From: Deltaproteobacteria bacterium
GTDB lineage: Bacteria > Desulfobacterota > Syntrophorhabdia > Syntrophorhabdales > Syntrophorhabdaceae
Direction: 5' to 3'
Assembly (NCBI GenBank): GCA_029777945.1
Contig: JAKORG010000025.1
Span: 32,152-96,151, forward strand
Length of the DNA: 64,000 nt
The position numbers were made by a program, and so were the translations under genes. The notes below the pieces were generated by a model. It had not been told where the DNA came from. It saw nothing but the letters and a program-made list of their open reading frames with translations, and made no database searches. The number at the start of each line of letters is the position of its first letter. Within the stretch, counting starts at the first letter, position 1. Below, piece by piece: positions 46,259-54,328 of this stretch.

Positions 46259-47179
46259 ATGATATTTAACGGGGTAGGGGTTGTTAAAAACGGTCTTTAC
46301 GTTACAGGATTTGCATGGTCGCCAGTTTATCTTATCGACGGTGAAGTGCCTGTTATCTTTGAGGCTGGTTTTCATTGCATGGCAAGGGTTTATGGGGAAC
46401 ACATAAAGAAGGTCATTAATGGAAAAAAGCTTGAATATCTTTTTATATCCCATTTTCATTACGACCATTGCGGTGCTGCATCATACTTTAAAAAGACCTT
46501 TCCTGAGATAAAGATATGTGCTTCCCAAAGGGCATCAGAGATTATAAAGAGAAAAAATGCACAGGAACTTATGAAAGTCCTGAGTAAAAACGTATTTGGT
46601 ATCATTTATGCTATGGATGGAATCGACAAAAGTCTATTACAGGATAGTGAATTTGAACCGTTTGATGTTGACATTATTTTAAAAGACTTAGATAAGATAT
46701 ATGTCTGTGGTGACATAACAGTTGAGGTTTTAGAAACGCCGGGTCATACAAGGGACATGTTAAGTTACTACATACCGGAAAGAAAAATTTTGATAGCAAC
46801 AGAGGCGGCGGGATGTAGGGGACAAAATGGGCATATTATAACAGAATTTCTCGTTGATTATGATAAATACATATCGTCCCTTAAGCGTTTATCCATGCTT
46901 GATATAGAGATTTTCTGTCAGGGCCACCATTTTGTATATACAGATGAAGACGTAAAAAGACATTTTGAGTTATCCATGAATTCAGCCTTGAGATTTAAAG
47001 AAGAGGTTATTGAATATCTAAAAAAGGAAAAGGGAGATATTGATAAAGTAGTCAACATTATAAAGAGCCTTGAATATGACTCAAACCCTGGACCAAAGCA
47101 GCCAGAGAAGGCCTATCTTTTAAATCTAAGGACAAGGGTTGTTCATCTGGCTGAAAAATTTTTAGGGAATAGGCCTTAA
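46259..47179 (+). CDS. Metallo-beta-lactamase-fold hydrolase
   Basis: 306-residue MBL-fold protein. The dinuclear metal motif HxHxDH is in FISHFHYDHCG, with further ligands in ETPGHTRDML and a late GHHFVYT. The fold suggests a thioesterase-, lactonase- or glyoxalase-like hydrolase; given the acyl-CoA neighbours a thioester substrate is plausible but unproven. ATG 46259 begins just before the first conserved strand; an in-frame ATG at 46220 is also possible. A TATAAT-like stretch (TATATAAT, 46245-46252) lies only a few bases upstream of ATG 46259, so the mRNA may be nearly leaderless from this start. Confidence 0.85.
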   Translation: MIFNGVGVVKNGLYVTGFAWSPVYLIDGEVPVIFEAGFHCMARVYGEHIKKVINGKKLEYLFISHFHYDHCGAASYFKKTFPEIKICASQRASEIIKRKNAQELMKVLSKNVFGIIYAMDGIDKSLLQDSEFEPFDVDIILKDLDKIYVCGDITVEVLETPGHTRDMLSYYIPERKILIATEAAGCRGQNGHIITEFLVDYDKYISSLKRLSMLDIEIFCQGHHFVYTDEDVKRHFELSMNSALRFKEEVIEYLKKEKGDIDKVVNIIKSLEYDSNPGPKQPEKAYLLNLRTRVVHLAEKFLGNRP

Positions 47180-47267
47180 AAAAAATTTTAAATTAATGAA
47201 ATCAATAAAAAGTTGCTTTATAAAGGGCATAACAGTATAAATATTACTAAAAGTTATAATAAAATAG

Positions 47268-47297
47268 TTGACATATCTTGCACAATAATTGTTATAT
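47268..47297 (+). promoter_or_regulatory. Promoter of the beta-oxidation operon
   Basis: TTGACA (47268-47273) with TTATAT (47292-47297) at 18 bases, about 44 bp before the hydroxyacyl-CoA dehydrogenase ATG. Confidence 0.55.
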
Positions 47298-47340
47298 ATA
47301 GCCTACATGTGAAAAAATTAATTTATTGAGGAGGGATGTC

Positions 47341-48201
47341 ATGGAAATAAAAACAATAGGGGTGATTGGCGCCGGGGTCATGGGAAATGGCATTGCCCAG
47401 GTGGCAGCAATGGCAGGTTATAATGTGATTATGAGGGATATTGAGGACAGATTTGTTGAGGGTGGATTAAAAAATATCGATAAGTTTCTTTCAAAGAGTG
47501 TTGAAAAGGGTAAGATGACACCGGAGCAGAAAAGTGAAATTATGGGCAGGATTAAAGGCACTACAGATATGGGGTCATTGAAGGATGCTGATTTTGTGAT
47601 AGAAGTGGTTATTGAAGTTATGGATGTAAAGAAAAAGGTGTTTGCAGAGCTCGATGAGATTACAAGAAAAGATGTTATTCTTTCCTCAAACACATCTTCC
47701 ATGTCTTTAACTGAGATTGCAACGGCAACTAATAGACCTGATAAGGTTGTAGGTATGCACTTTTTTAACCCTGTTCCCCTTATGAAGCTTGTAGAGGTTA
47801 TAAGGGGTATTAAAACAAGTGATGAGACAGTGGCAACAACAATAGAATTATCAAAAAAATTCGGTAAAGAACCTGTTGAGGTAAAGGCTGATGTCCCTGG
47901 TTTTCTTGTAAACAGGCTTATGATTGCAAGTGCGATAGAGGCCATAAAACTTTATGAATACGGCATTGCATCAAAGGAAGACATAGATAAGGCAGCAAAA
48001 TTAGGTCTTAATTATCCTATGGGCCCCTTTGAACTTATGGACCTCACAGGATTGGACATAAACTATCATGTAATGGATTATTTTTATAAAGAGCTACCAA
48101 AGGAATTGAAATGGGATCCACCTGTTACCATTAAAAATATGGTAAAGGCTGGTCTGCTCGGCAGAAAAACAGGCAAGGGCTGGTACGATTACAGTAAGTA
48201 G
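47341..48201 (+). CDS. hbd: 3-hydroxyacyl-CoA (3-hydroxybutyryl-CoA) dehydrogenase
   Basis: NAD(P)-dependent oxidation of 3-hydroxyacyl-CoA, 286 residues. Rossmann motif GVIGAGVMGNGIAQV, catalytic His in GMHFFNPVPLMKLVEV, and the C-terminal dimer domain with GPFELMDLTGLD. The length is that of short-chain enzymes such as Hbd/PaaH. ATG 47341 follows GAGGAGG. First gene of a four-gene operon completing beta-oxidation from enoyl-CoA to acetyl-CoA, or the reverse direction. Confidence 0.94.
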   Translation: MEIKTIGVIGAGVMGNGIAQVAAMAGYNVIMRDIEDRFVEGGLKNIDKFLSKSVEKGKMTPEQKSEIMGRIKGTTDMGSLKDADFVIEVVIEVMDVKKKVFAELDEITRKDVILSSNTSSMSLTEIATATNRPDKVVGMHFFNPVPLMKLVEVIRGIKTSDETVATTIELSKKFGKEPVEVKADVPGFLVNRLMIASAIEAIKLYEYGIASKEDIDKAAKLGLNYPMGPFELMDLTGLDINYHVMDYFYKELPKELKWDPPVTIKNMVKAGLLGRKTGKGWYDYSK

Positions 48202-48219
48202 AAAATACAGGAGGCTCAG

Positions 48220-49002
48220 ATGGGCTACGAGACAATAATTTTAGAAAAAGATGCACCTGTAGGTATTATAAAACTGAATAGACCGCCTGTGAACCCGCTA
48301 AGTGTAAAATCATATTTAGAGATTTACGATGCCATTTGCGAGCTCGAGAAAGATGAAAGTATAGGTGCAATCATAATAACTGGAAATGGCGAAAAGGCCT
48401 TCGCAGCAGGATTAGATGTGAAGGATGTGATGGGAAAGAGTGCCGTTGAGACCCTTGATTTTCTCTGGAGTGCGCCGAGGAAGGCATTTGATAAACTCAC
48501 AGGTATAGAAAAACCGACTATTGCAGCAATCTTTGGACTTGCATTAGGTGGTGGATGTGAAGTTGCCCTTTGCTGTGATTTAAGGATTGCGTCTGAAGAT
48601 GCAGTTATAGGCCTTCCAGAGATAAATCTCGGCATCATGCCGGGTTCAGGGGCAACGCAGAGACTACCAAGATTAATAGGTGTAACCAAGGCAAAAGAGA
48701 TGCTTTTCACAGGAGATACCATAAATGCACAGGAGGCATATAGAATTGGCCTTGTAAATAAGGTCGTTCCAAAGGAAAAACTTATGGAAGAGGCAATGAC
48801 TTTGGCAAAGAAACTTGCTGCTAAGCCAAGGGCTGCCTTAGGTCTTATAAAAAGATGTGTTGACAATGGTTTAAATATGGATCTTCCATCAGGCTTAACT
48901 TTGGAAATGGATTCCTTTGCCATTGCATTTACATCAGAAGACGGGAGAGAAGGCATAAATGCCTTTGTAGAAAAGAGAAAACCTGTTTTTAAAGGTAGAT
49001 AG
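48220..49002 (+). CDS. Enoyl-CoA hydratase (crotonase family)
   Basis: Hydrates a 2-enoyl-CoA to 3-hydroxyacyl-CoA; 260 residues. The oxyanion-hole segments AFAAGLDVKDV and ALGGGCEVALCCDLRIAS, and both catalytic glutamates (GGGCEVAL and GLPEINLGIMPG), are present, so hydratase activity is expected rather than a variant reaction. AGGAGG-like sequence precedes ATG. It follows hbd by 18 bp. Confidence 0.93.
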   Translation: MGYETIILEKDAPVGIIKLNRPPVNPLSVKSYLEIYDAICELEKDESIGAIIITGNGEKAFAAGLDVKDVMGKSAVETLDFLWSAPRKAFDKLTGIEKPTIAAIFGLALGGGCEVALCCDLRIASEDAVIGLPEINLGIMPGSGATQRLPRLIGVTKAKEMLFTGDTINAQEAYRIGLVNKVVPKEKLMEEAMTLAKKLAAKPRAALGLIKRCVDNGLNMDLPSGLTLEMDSFAIAFTSEDGREGINAFVEKRKPVFKGR

Positions 49003-49067
49003 TTAATGTATTAAAATGAAGTATAAACATAGCTGAAAGTTGAATTTAATTTTAAAAGGAGGATTGT

Positions 49068-50252
49068 ATGTCTCGAAAAGCTGTGATATTGGCAGGCGGC
49101 CAGTGCAAATGGGGTGTAAGAGAGGCACACATTGTTGACCTCTTTCAGGAGGCTGCAAAGGCATGTCTCGATGACATCCCTACATTAAAACCAAAGGATA
49201 TAGACGGTCTGATAGTAGCAACATCATACGCTGGCAGATGTTCGTTTCAGGTAAATACAGCACCTGTTGTAGCAGAAAGATGTGGTCTAAAACCTACTTC
49301 CATTTGCACAAGGTGTGATACACTCTGTGCAGGTGGCTCTACAGGTATTATTCTTGCAAAGGGGCTTGTTGAGGCAGGAGCAGCTGATATTGTAATGGTT
49401 GCCGGTGGTGAAAAGCTTTATACCCCGCAGAAATGGGAGGTATTCTACAGCGAACTTGCTTCTGTTGACCATGACTGGGATGGTGCACAGGGAATGGGGT
49501 TACCACCACCATTTTTTGCACTTACTGCCCAGGAACATATGCTCCACTATGGCACAAAAAAAGAACACCTTGCAGCAGTATCAGTTGCCAATTACAACTA
49601 TGCTGCAGATAACCCAGTGGCACAGATGCAGAAGAAATTGACCCTTGAAGAGGCCATGAATGCACCTATTGTGGTTCCACCTCTTACACTTTATGATTGC
49701 TGTCCCATTACAGACGGAGCAGCAGCATGCATCATTACAACAGATGAGATTGCAAGAAAATTTACTGACAGGCCTCTTGTGTATATCAGGGGAACTGCCC
49801 AGGTCTGTCTAAATAGTGTATCTGCAAATTTCCCAGGTGAACACCTTGCTGACTGGAAACATACGCGTATAGCAGCACAGAAGGCATATGAAAGGGCAAA
49901 GGTAACACCCAATGATATTAAAGTTGCCCAAACCCATGACTGCTTTTCCATCTCAGAGGTTATAGAGGTTGAGGAGCTTGGTTTTTGCAAGAAAGGCGAG
50001 GGTGGAGAATTTTGCGCTTCAAAACAAATAGAGATAGGCGGTAAAGTCCCGGTTAATACTGACGGTGGTCTCCTTGCAGTTGGTCACCCTTTTGGTGCAA
50101 CAGGTATAAGACAGGCAATAGAGATTTTAAAACAACTCCAGGGAAGGGCACGTCATCAGGTAAAAGATGCTGATATAGGACTTACGCACAATCTAAGTGG
50201 CGCCAATGCAGAACACACCATCTTGATCTATGGTAGAGAACCAGTAAAATAA
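49068..50252 (+). CDS. Thiolase (SCP2/archaeal-type acetyl-CoA acyltransferase)
   Basis: 394-residue thiolase-fold enzyme. The nucleophilic Cys87 lies in TLCAGGSTGI and His340 in VGHPFGATGIRQ; the C-terminal CxG motif of classical FadA-type thiolases is not seen, and NLSGANAEHTILI takes its place. This is the pattern of SCP2-like thiolases, which in archaea and many anaerobes form a complex with a DUF35 protein; such a gene follows 10 bp later. Likely cleaves 3-oxoacyl-CoA with CoA, or runs in reverse. Confidence 0.9.
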   Translation: MSRKAVILAGGQCKWGVREAHIVDLFQEAAKACLDDIPTLKPKDIDGLIVATSYAGRCSFQVNTAPVVAERCGLKPTSICTRCDTLCAGGSTGIILAKGLVEAGAADIVMVAGGEKLYTPQKWEVFYSELASVDHDWDGAQGMGLPPPFFALTAQEHMLHYGTKKEHLAAVSVANYNYAADNPVAQMQKKLTLEEAMNAPIVVPPLTLYDCCPITDGAAACIITTDEIARKFTDRPLVYIRGTAQVCLNSVSANFPGEHLADWKHTRIAAQKAYERAKVTPNDIKVAQTHDCFSISEVIEVEELGFCKKGEGGEFCASKQIEIGGKVPVNTDGGLLAVGHPFGATGIRQAIEILKQLQGRARHQVKDADIGLTHNLSGANAEHTILIYGREPVK

Positions 50253-50262
50253 GGAGGGAAAT

Positions 50263-50760
50263 ATGGCTGTAGTAGGAATACCCATACTTGAAGATTTATA
50301 TCCGGTCACAATGGATATGTGGCCCTTAGAGGCAAAGGAATTTAACAGAATCTGGCAGTTCTATGAGAATTTAAAGCAAGGTAGATTTACAACTACAAAA
50401 TGCAAAGACTGCGGCTTTGTGGCATATCCACCGAGGGTTATATGTCCTGAATGCTATTCAGAAAACCTCGAATATATCGATTTGCCGACAAAGGGAAAGA
50501 TTATTGTATTCTCGGAAGAGGTAAAGGGTGTGCCCCTTGGGTTTGAATCACCCCTTATACATGCGGTTATTGATTTAGGCGTTCCCCCTGTAAGGAGGTT
50601 ATTGAGTAGAATAGTAAATTGCCCTGCAGGTGTATTAAAAAGAGGTGATGAGGTACAGCTTGCTGTATTTCCAGTGCCTTCAATACCCATTGAGAAAGGT
50701 AAGGCTGGCACAGTTATGGCAGATAGAGTATTTTTTGCCTTTGAGCCAGTAAAAAAATAA
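50263..50760 (+). CDS. DUF35 (Zn-ribbon/OB-fold) thiolase partner protein
   Basis: 165 residues. A zinc ribbon with Cys47-x2-Cys50 and Cys61-x2-Cys64 (CKDCGFVAYPPRVICPEC) is followed by an OB-fold (GKIIVFSEEVKGVPLGFE). DUF35 proteins bridge thiolase and HMG-CoA synthase in archaea and assist single thiolases in bacteria. Cotranscribed with the thiolase; AAGGAGG before ATG. It is followed 23 bp later by a terminator. Confidence 0.9.
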   Translation: MAVVGIPILEDLYPVTMDMWPLEAKEFNRIWQFYENLKQGRFTTTKCKDCGFVAYPPRVICPECYSENLEYIDLPTKGKIIVFSEEVKGVPLGFESPLIHAVIDLGVPPVRRLLSRIVNCPAGVLKRGDEVQLAVFPVPSIPIEKGKAGTVMADRVFFAFEPVKK

Positions 50761-50783
50761 TAAGTAGTGTATAGTAACTTTAG

Positions 50784-50817
50784 GTGGGATGTATGATAAG
50801 TACATCCCACTTTTTTT
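50784..50817 (+). terminator. Intrinsic terminator of the beta-oxidation operon
   Basis: 10-bp perfect stem GTGGGATGTA / TACATCCCAC (50784-50793, 50801-50810) with loop TGATAAG, then seven T. The following 213 bp before the nuclease gene is AT-rich with no gene I can support. Confidence 0.92.
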
Positions 50818-51030
50818 ATTGTTTCAGGAAATTTTGTTGATTAACAACATTGCATAATGTAATTTATTACTATTGATTGTTAAACAAGGAGGTATTTTAT
50901 AGTATCGCAGGTGCCCATTTTGTCATCAGTGTCTTGTATATTATTCAAACCAAATCTTCAAAATGAAATTTTGTTTATAGTTTATTGTATTCACATTCAT
51001 AAGAAAAAACATTTAATAGTTAATGATTAG

Positions 51031-51648
51031 ATGAAAAGAATATTTTTCTGGATTTTAACTTTTTTTCTGTTTTTTTCGTATTCACATTTATACGCCAAGG
51101 AATATGTTGTAACAAAAGTAATTGATGGCGATACAATTCAATTAGAAACAGGAGAAATCGTAAGATATATAGGTATAGATGCCCCTGAATTGTATGTAAA
51201 AAACGGTGGTAGTGAGTTTTATGCAAAAGAAGCTGCAAGGTATAATAAAAAACTTGTCTTTCTAAAAAAAGTAAGACTTGAATTTGATGTTGAAAAGAAA
51301 GATCAGCATGGAAGACTCCTTGCGTATGTATTTGTTAAAAATACTTTTGTCAATGGAGAATTAGTAAAGTTAGGTTATGCAAAGGCATTGATTAAGCCTC
51401 CAAACATAAAATACAAGGACATGCTCCTTACTTACCAGAAAAAGGCAATGGATGAAGAAAGGGGCTTATGGCAGGAAAAGAAAAAAGATACTGAGACTAC
51501 GTATATTGGGAATAAAAGAACGTATGTATTGCACAGACCTACATGTCCTTTAGCAAAAAAGATTTCTGAAAAAAATAGGATTATATTTAGAAATAGAATG
51601 GATGCAATCAGGATTGGCTATTCACCGTGCAAACAGTGCAAACTATGA
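51031..51648 (+). CDS. Secreted thermonuclease-like (SNase) protein with C-terminal Cys/His tail
   Basis: 205 residues. A signal peptide (1-22, ILTFFLFFSYSHLYA) is followed by a staphylococcal-nuclease OB-fold with VIDGDTIQLETGEIVRYIGIDAPE, KKDQHGRLLAYVF and ERGLW, which keep the Asp/Arg/Glu catalytic set. The last 45 residues (VLHRPTCPLAKKI ... YSPCKQCKL) carry the His-Cys/Cys-x2-Cys pattern of an Ada-like metal-binding domain often found after SNase domains. It probably degrades extracellular or periplasmic DNA/RNA. Its stop overlaps the next gene's ATG (ATGA). Confidence 0.9.
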   Translation: MKRIFFWILTFFLFFSYSHLYAKEYVVTKVIDGDTIQLETGEIVRYIGIDAPELYVKNGGSEFYAKEAARYNKKLVFLKKVRLEFDVEKKDQHGRLLAYVFVKNTFVNGELVKLGYAKALIKPPNIKYKDMLLTYQKKAMDEERGLWQEKKKDTETTYIGNKRTYVLHRPTCPLAKKISEKNRIIFRNRMDAIRIGYSPCKQCKL

Positions 51649-51971
51649 ATGAACCGTATATAGAATATTGGGGCCTTCAAAGACATCCCTTTCTTCTGGC
51701 ACCTGATAGCCAGATGATGTTCATGGCTGGTCAATATTTTGAATGCTTGGAAAGATTAAAATACGCTGTAAATACCCAAAAGGGCGGTGCTCTTATCGTA
51801 TCTGAAGATGCAGGGTTGGGAAAAACAACTATTCTTCTAAAGCTTATAGAAGAAATGAAAAAAAAGTATGGAAAGGCCTTTAGGTATGCTTTCGTAGACC
51901 ATCCCACTTTAGATTCGAGACAGATGATATCATATATTGCAGGTTCTATATCAGGTTCAACTCCTAACTAA
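51645..51971 (+). CDS. ExeA-like AAA ATPase, N-terminal part, ends at in-frame TAA
   Basis: The first 108 residues of an ExeA/GspA-type ATPase: EYWGLQRHPFLLAPDSQMMFM is the typical opening, and the P-loop SEDAGLGKTTILLKL follows, unusual in having Glu where Walker A normally begins with Gly. The frame ends at TAA (51969-51971) after SGSTPN, between Walker A and Walker B, and resumes in the same frame. ATG 51645 overlaps the nuclease TGA, so the earlier in-frame start at 51627 is not needed. The full frame would encode about 469 residues. Confidence 0.75.
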   Translation: MNEPYIEYWGLQRHPFLLAPDSQMMFMAGQYFECLERLKYAVNTQKGGALIVSEDAGLGKTTILLKLIEEMKKKYGKAFRYAFVDHPTLDSRQMISYIAGSISGSTPN

Positions 51972-51992
51972 GACAAACTAAAAGACATTATT

Positions 51993-53051
51993 ATGCTCAA
52001 AGATGCGCTCATTGAGATTAAAAAACAAGGTGGTAAGGCCATAATTATTGTGGATGAAGGACAGATGTTGTGCGGCAATTATGATGTTCTTCAGGAGTTA
52101 AGGGTGCTTATAAACCTTAATTATGATAATGATTATCTTCATACTTTCATCTTTTCCGGTCAAAAAACTTTATGGGAAGAGATGAAGAGGATGCCTGAGT
52201 TCTGGCAGAGGCTTCCTATCCGCTATTACTTTGTGCCGTTAAGACTGGAAGAGACAAGGGAGATGATAAAATACAGACTTAAAATGGCAGGCCTTGATGA
52301 CAAAAGATCTATCTTCTCAGATGATGCATTTGAGATGATACATAGATATGCAAAGGGTTGTCCAAGGACAATTATAGCTTTGGCAGACCTATCTTTATTG
52401 ATAGGATATGCTGACCATGCAAGGATGATAGGTTTTAAAGAAGTGGCAAGGGCTTTAAATATCATGTCCGGTGGAGGTGAAAGCCTACCTTATATAAAGA
52501 AAGAAGATAGTAGAACTACTGGATTTCAAAAGCCTAAAACCGTTGAAAAACAAGAATACAGAGAATATACCCAAGGGCCATTTAAGACAAAATCGGATGC
52601 CTATCAAGGAAACAGGGAGACGGTTCATCAGGTTAGACCTTTTTTTATAATATTGCTGTTTGTTTTTTTTATTATAGTTGGCGCTTCAGGTTATCACTAT
52701 TTTTTTGCTATCCCCAGTAAAGATAAGACCCCAGTTGCTGCAGTAAACATGGAGCCACCAAAAAAAGTATCGGAAATCCAGCAGGAACCTCAAGCTACGA
52801 CACAGAAACAAAAAAAGGAAAATATTGAAATAAAGCAGGAGCCTCAAAAAGAGGTAATTGTTATAGCGAAGGGGGCAAATATTAGAAACGGACCTGATAT
52901 CCTATCCCCGAGGATAGGCGTGATATTTGAAGGCGAGGTTGTGAAGGTCATTGAGGAAAGATGGGACAAAAACGGTAACAAATGGTATAAATTTCTTTTA
53001 TATGGAGATAAGGAAGGATGGGTATCTGAAAACGTGATTAGAGTTAGGTAA
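51993..53051 (+). CDS. ExeA-like ATPase, C-terminal part with membrane helix and SH3 domain
   Basis: Continuation, in the same frame, of the gene at 51645. Only seven codons separate the TAA from ATG 51993, and no ribosome binding site is seen. It contains Walker B (AIIIVDEGQML), the sensor region HTFIFSGQKTLWEEMK and the C-terminal AAA lid. One membrane helix follows (about residues 211-232, FIILLFVFFIIVGASGYHYFF), then a periplasmic linker and a bacterial SH3 domain at the C-terminus (ANIRNGPDILSPRIG ... GWVSENVIRV). ExeA-like proteins help insert secretins through peptidoglycan. This half lacks the P-loop, so it is probably inactive alone unless the TAA is read through. Confidence 0.78.
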   Translation: MLKDALIEIKKQGGKAIIIVDEGQMLCGNYDVLQELRVLINLNYDNDYLHTFIFSGQKTLWEEMKRMPEFWQRLPIRYYFVPLRLEETREMIKYRLKMAGLDDKRSIFSDDAFEMIHRYAKGCPRTIIALADLSLLIGYADHARMIGFKEVARALNIMSGGGESLPYIKKEDSRTTGFQKPKTVEKQEYREYTQGPFKTKSDAYQGNRETVHQVRPFFIILLFVFFIIVGASGYHYFFAIPSKDKTPVAAVNMEPPKKVSEIQQEPQATTQKQKKENIEIKQEPQKEVIVIAKGANIRNGPDILSPRIGVIFEGEVVKVIEERWDKNGNKWYKFLLYGDKEGWVSENVIRVR

Positions 53052-53112
53052 TATTTTTAATTGTGTCTTTAACATAAAAAATAAAAAATTAACGAATGAG
53101 GGGGTATTTATT

Positions 53113-53487
53113 GTGAAAAGATTTTTAATGTTCTTTACATTGATAACAATATCTATATGCTTTTTTACCATACAGGTTTTAGCAGTAAAGGAGGACCCGA
53201 CAAAGTTTGAAGAATACAGAAAGGCAATAAAAAGTGCATACAACATCGATATAAAAAAATTTAAAGGCAAGCTAAAAGGTGGAAGGGCAGATGGAAAGGC
53301 TATTACAAAATATGACTTACAACAACTTATAATGGGCATCAAAGTAGAACTTGAACATACAAAGGACAAAATGACTGCCCTTGAGATAGCCACAGACCAT
53401 CTTGAAGAGATACCTGATTACTATACAAGGCTTTTGAAGATGGAAAAAGAGGCTGAAGAAGAAATTGAGATGAAGGCAAAAAACTAA
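53113..53487 (+). CDS. Secreted DUF5661-like protein
   Basis: 124 residues with a signal peptide (1-24, probable cleavage after VLA). The remaining part matches the DUF5661 pattern as I recall it: GIKVELEHTKDKMTALEIATDHLEEIPDYYTRLLKMEKEA. The pattern is usually found in proteins of unknown function, many from phages or plasmids without a signal peptide. GTG start (53113) after GAGGGGG. It follows the ExeA-like gene by 61 bp. Function unknown. Confidence 0.7.
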   Translation: MKRFLMFFTLITISICFFTIQVLAVKEDPTKFEEYRKAIKSAYNIDIKKFKGKLKGGRADGKAITKYDLQQLIMGIKVELEHTKDKMTALEIATDHLEEIPDYYTRLLKMEKEAEEEIEMKAKN

Positions 53488-53503
53488 AAATAAGTAGGGC
53501 TTT

Positions 53504-54316
53504 GTGGCAATAATAAAAGGAATTGATTCAAAAGATTACAGAATTTATTTTAAAGGTGAAAAAGAGGACATAGATAAAATAATAAAAGGGATTGAAAACG
53601 CCAAATTTCTTTCAAAAAAAGGCAGGGGTGGTATAAAAGTATTTTTTTTAAATCAAAGAAAAATGGCATGCAGGCAATATCTACATGGTGGCATATTAAG
53701 GGGTATCACAAGGGATAGGTTTATAAGTGCAAAAAAGGCAATCAATGAAATGGAGATACTTACATATTTACGTGCATCTAATATTTCTGCTGTTGAGCCA
53801 TTATGTGTAATCGAGAAAAAGATTTCACTATTTAAAAAACTCTATTTAATTACCTTTTTTGAAGATGACACGGAAAATCTTTTAGAATATTTCACTGGCA
53901 TAGACAGAAAAAAAAGACTAAGAATGGCGAAAAAAGTTGCCGAATTATTTTGGAGTCTTGAAATGGCACATATATATCATCCAGATCTACACCTTGATAA
54001 TATCCTCGTTAAACATAGTATAAATGAAAAAGATAAATTACCACCCTTAATACTTTTAGATTTTGACGGCGCCCGAAGAAAAATAATTTCAAAGAAAGAT
54101 ATGGAGAATATGTTTTGGAGATTAAATAGATATACAGAGAAGATGGAAAAAAAAGATTATATTAAAATCGATATAAAGGAAAAGATTTTGTTTTTAAAGA
54201 CATACGAGAGGTTATCTGGCAGAAACATAATAGATAACATGAGAAAAAAGTATAAATTAAGACAATTTTTTTCCAGGACAGGCTGGATAATTGAATCATT
54301 TTTTTATAAAAATTAG
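53504..54316 (+). CDS. Kdo/WaaP-family lipopolysaccharide kinase-like protein
   Basis: 270-residue protein-kinase-fold enzyme. The N-lobe has KMACRQYLHGGILRGITRDRF. The catalytic loop is His159-Pro-Asp161-Leu in YHPDLHLDNILV, and the metal motif is Asp186-Phe-Asp188 in LLDFDGARR. This is the arrangement of KdkA/WaaP kinases that phosphorylate Kdo or heptose of the LPS core, implying an outer membrane with LPS. Starts at GTG 53504. It is convergent with htpG, 12 bp apart. Confidence 0.85.
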   Translation: MAIIKGIDSKDYRIYFKGEKEDIDKIIKGIENAKFLSKKGRGGIKVFFLNQRKMACRQYLHGGILRGITRDRFISAKKAINEMEILTYLRASNISAVEPLCVIEKKISLFKKLYLITFFEDDTENLLEYFTGIDRKKRLRMAKKVAELFWSLEMAHIYHPDLHLDNILVKHSINEKDKLPPLILLDFDGARRKIISKKDMENMFWRLNRYTEKMEKKDYIKIDIKEKILFLKTYERLSGRNIIDNMRKKYKLRQFFSRTGWIIESFFYKN

Positions 54317-54328
54317 ACTTTACGATTA

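Noticed and set aside
50911..51030. A 39-codon GTG frame after the AGGAGG at 50887 in the 213-bp gap
   Set aside because: The spacing from AGGAGG to GTG is about 18 bases, the translation resembles no family, and composition is that of intergenic AT-rich DNA.
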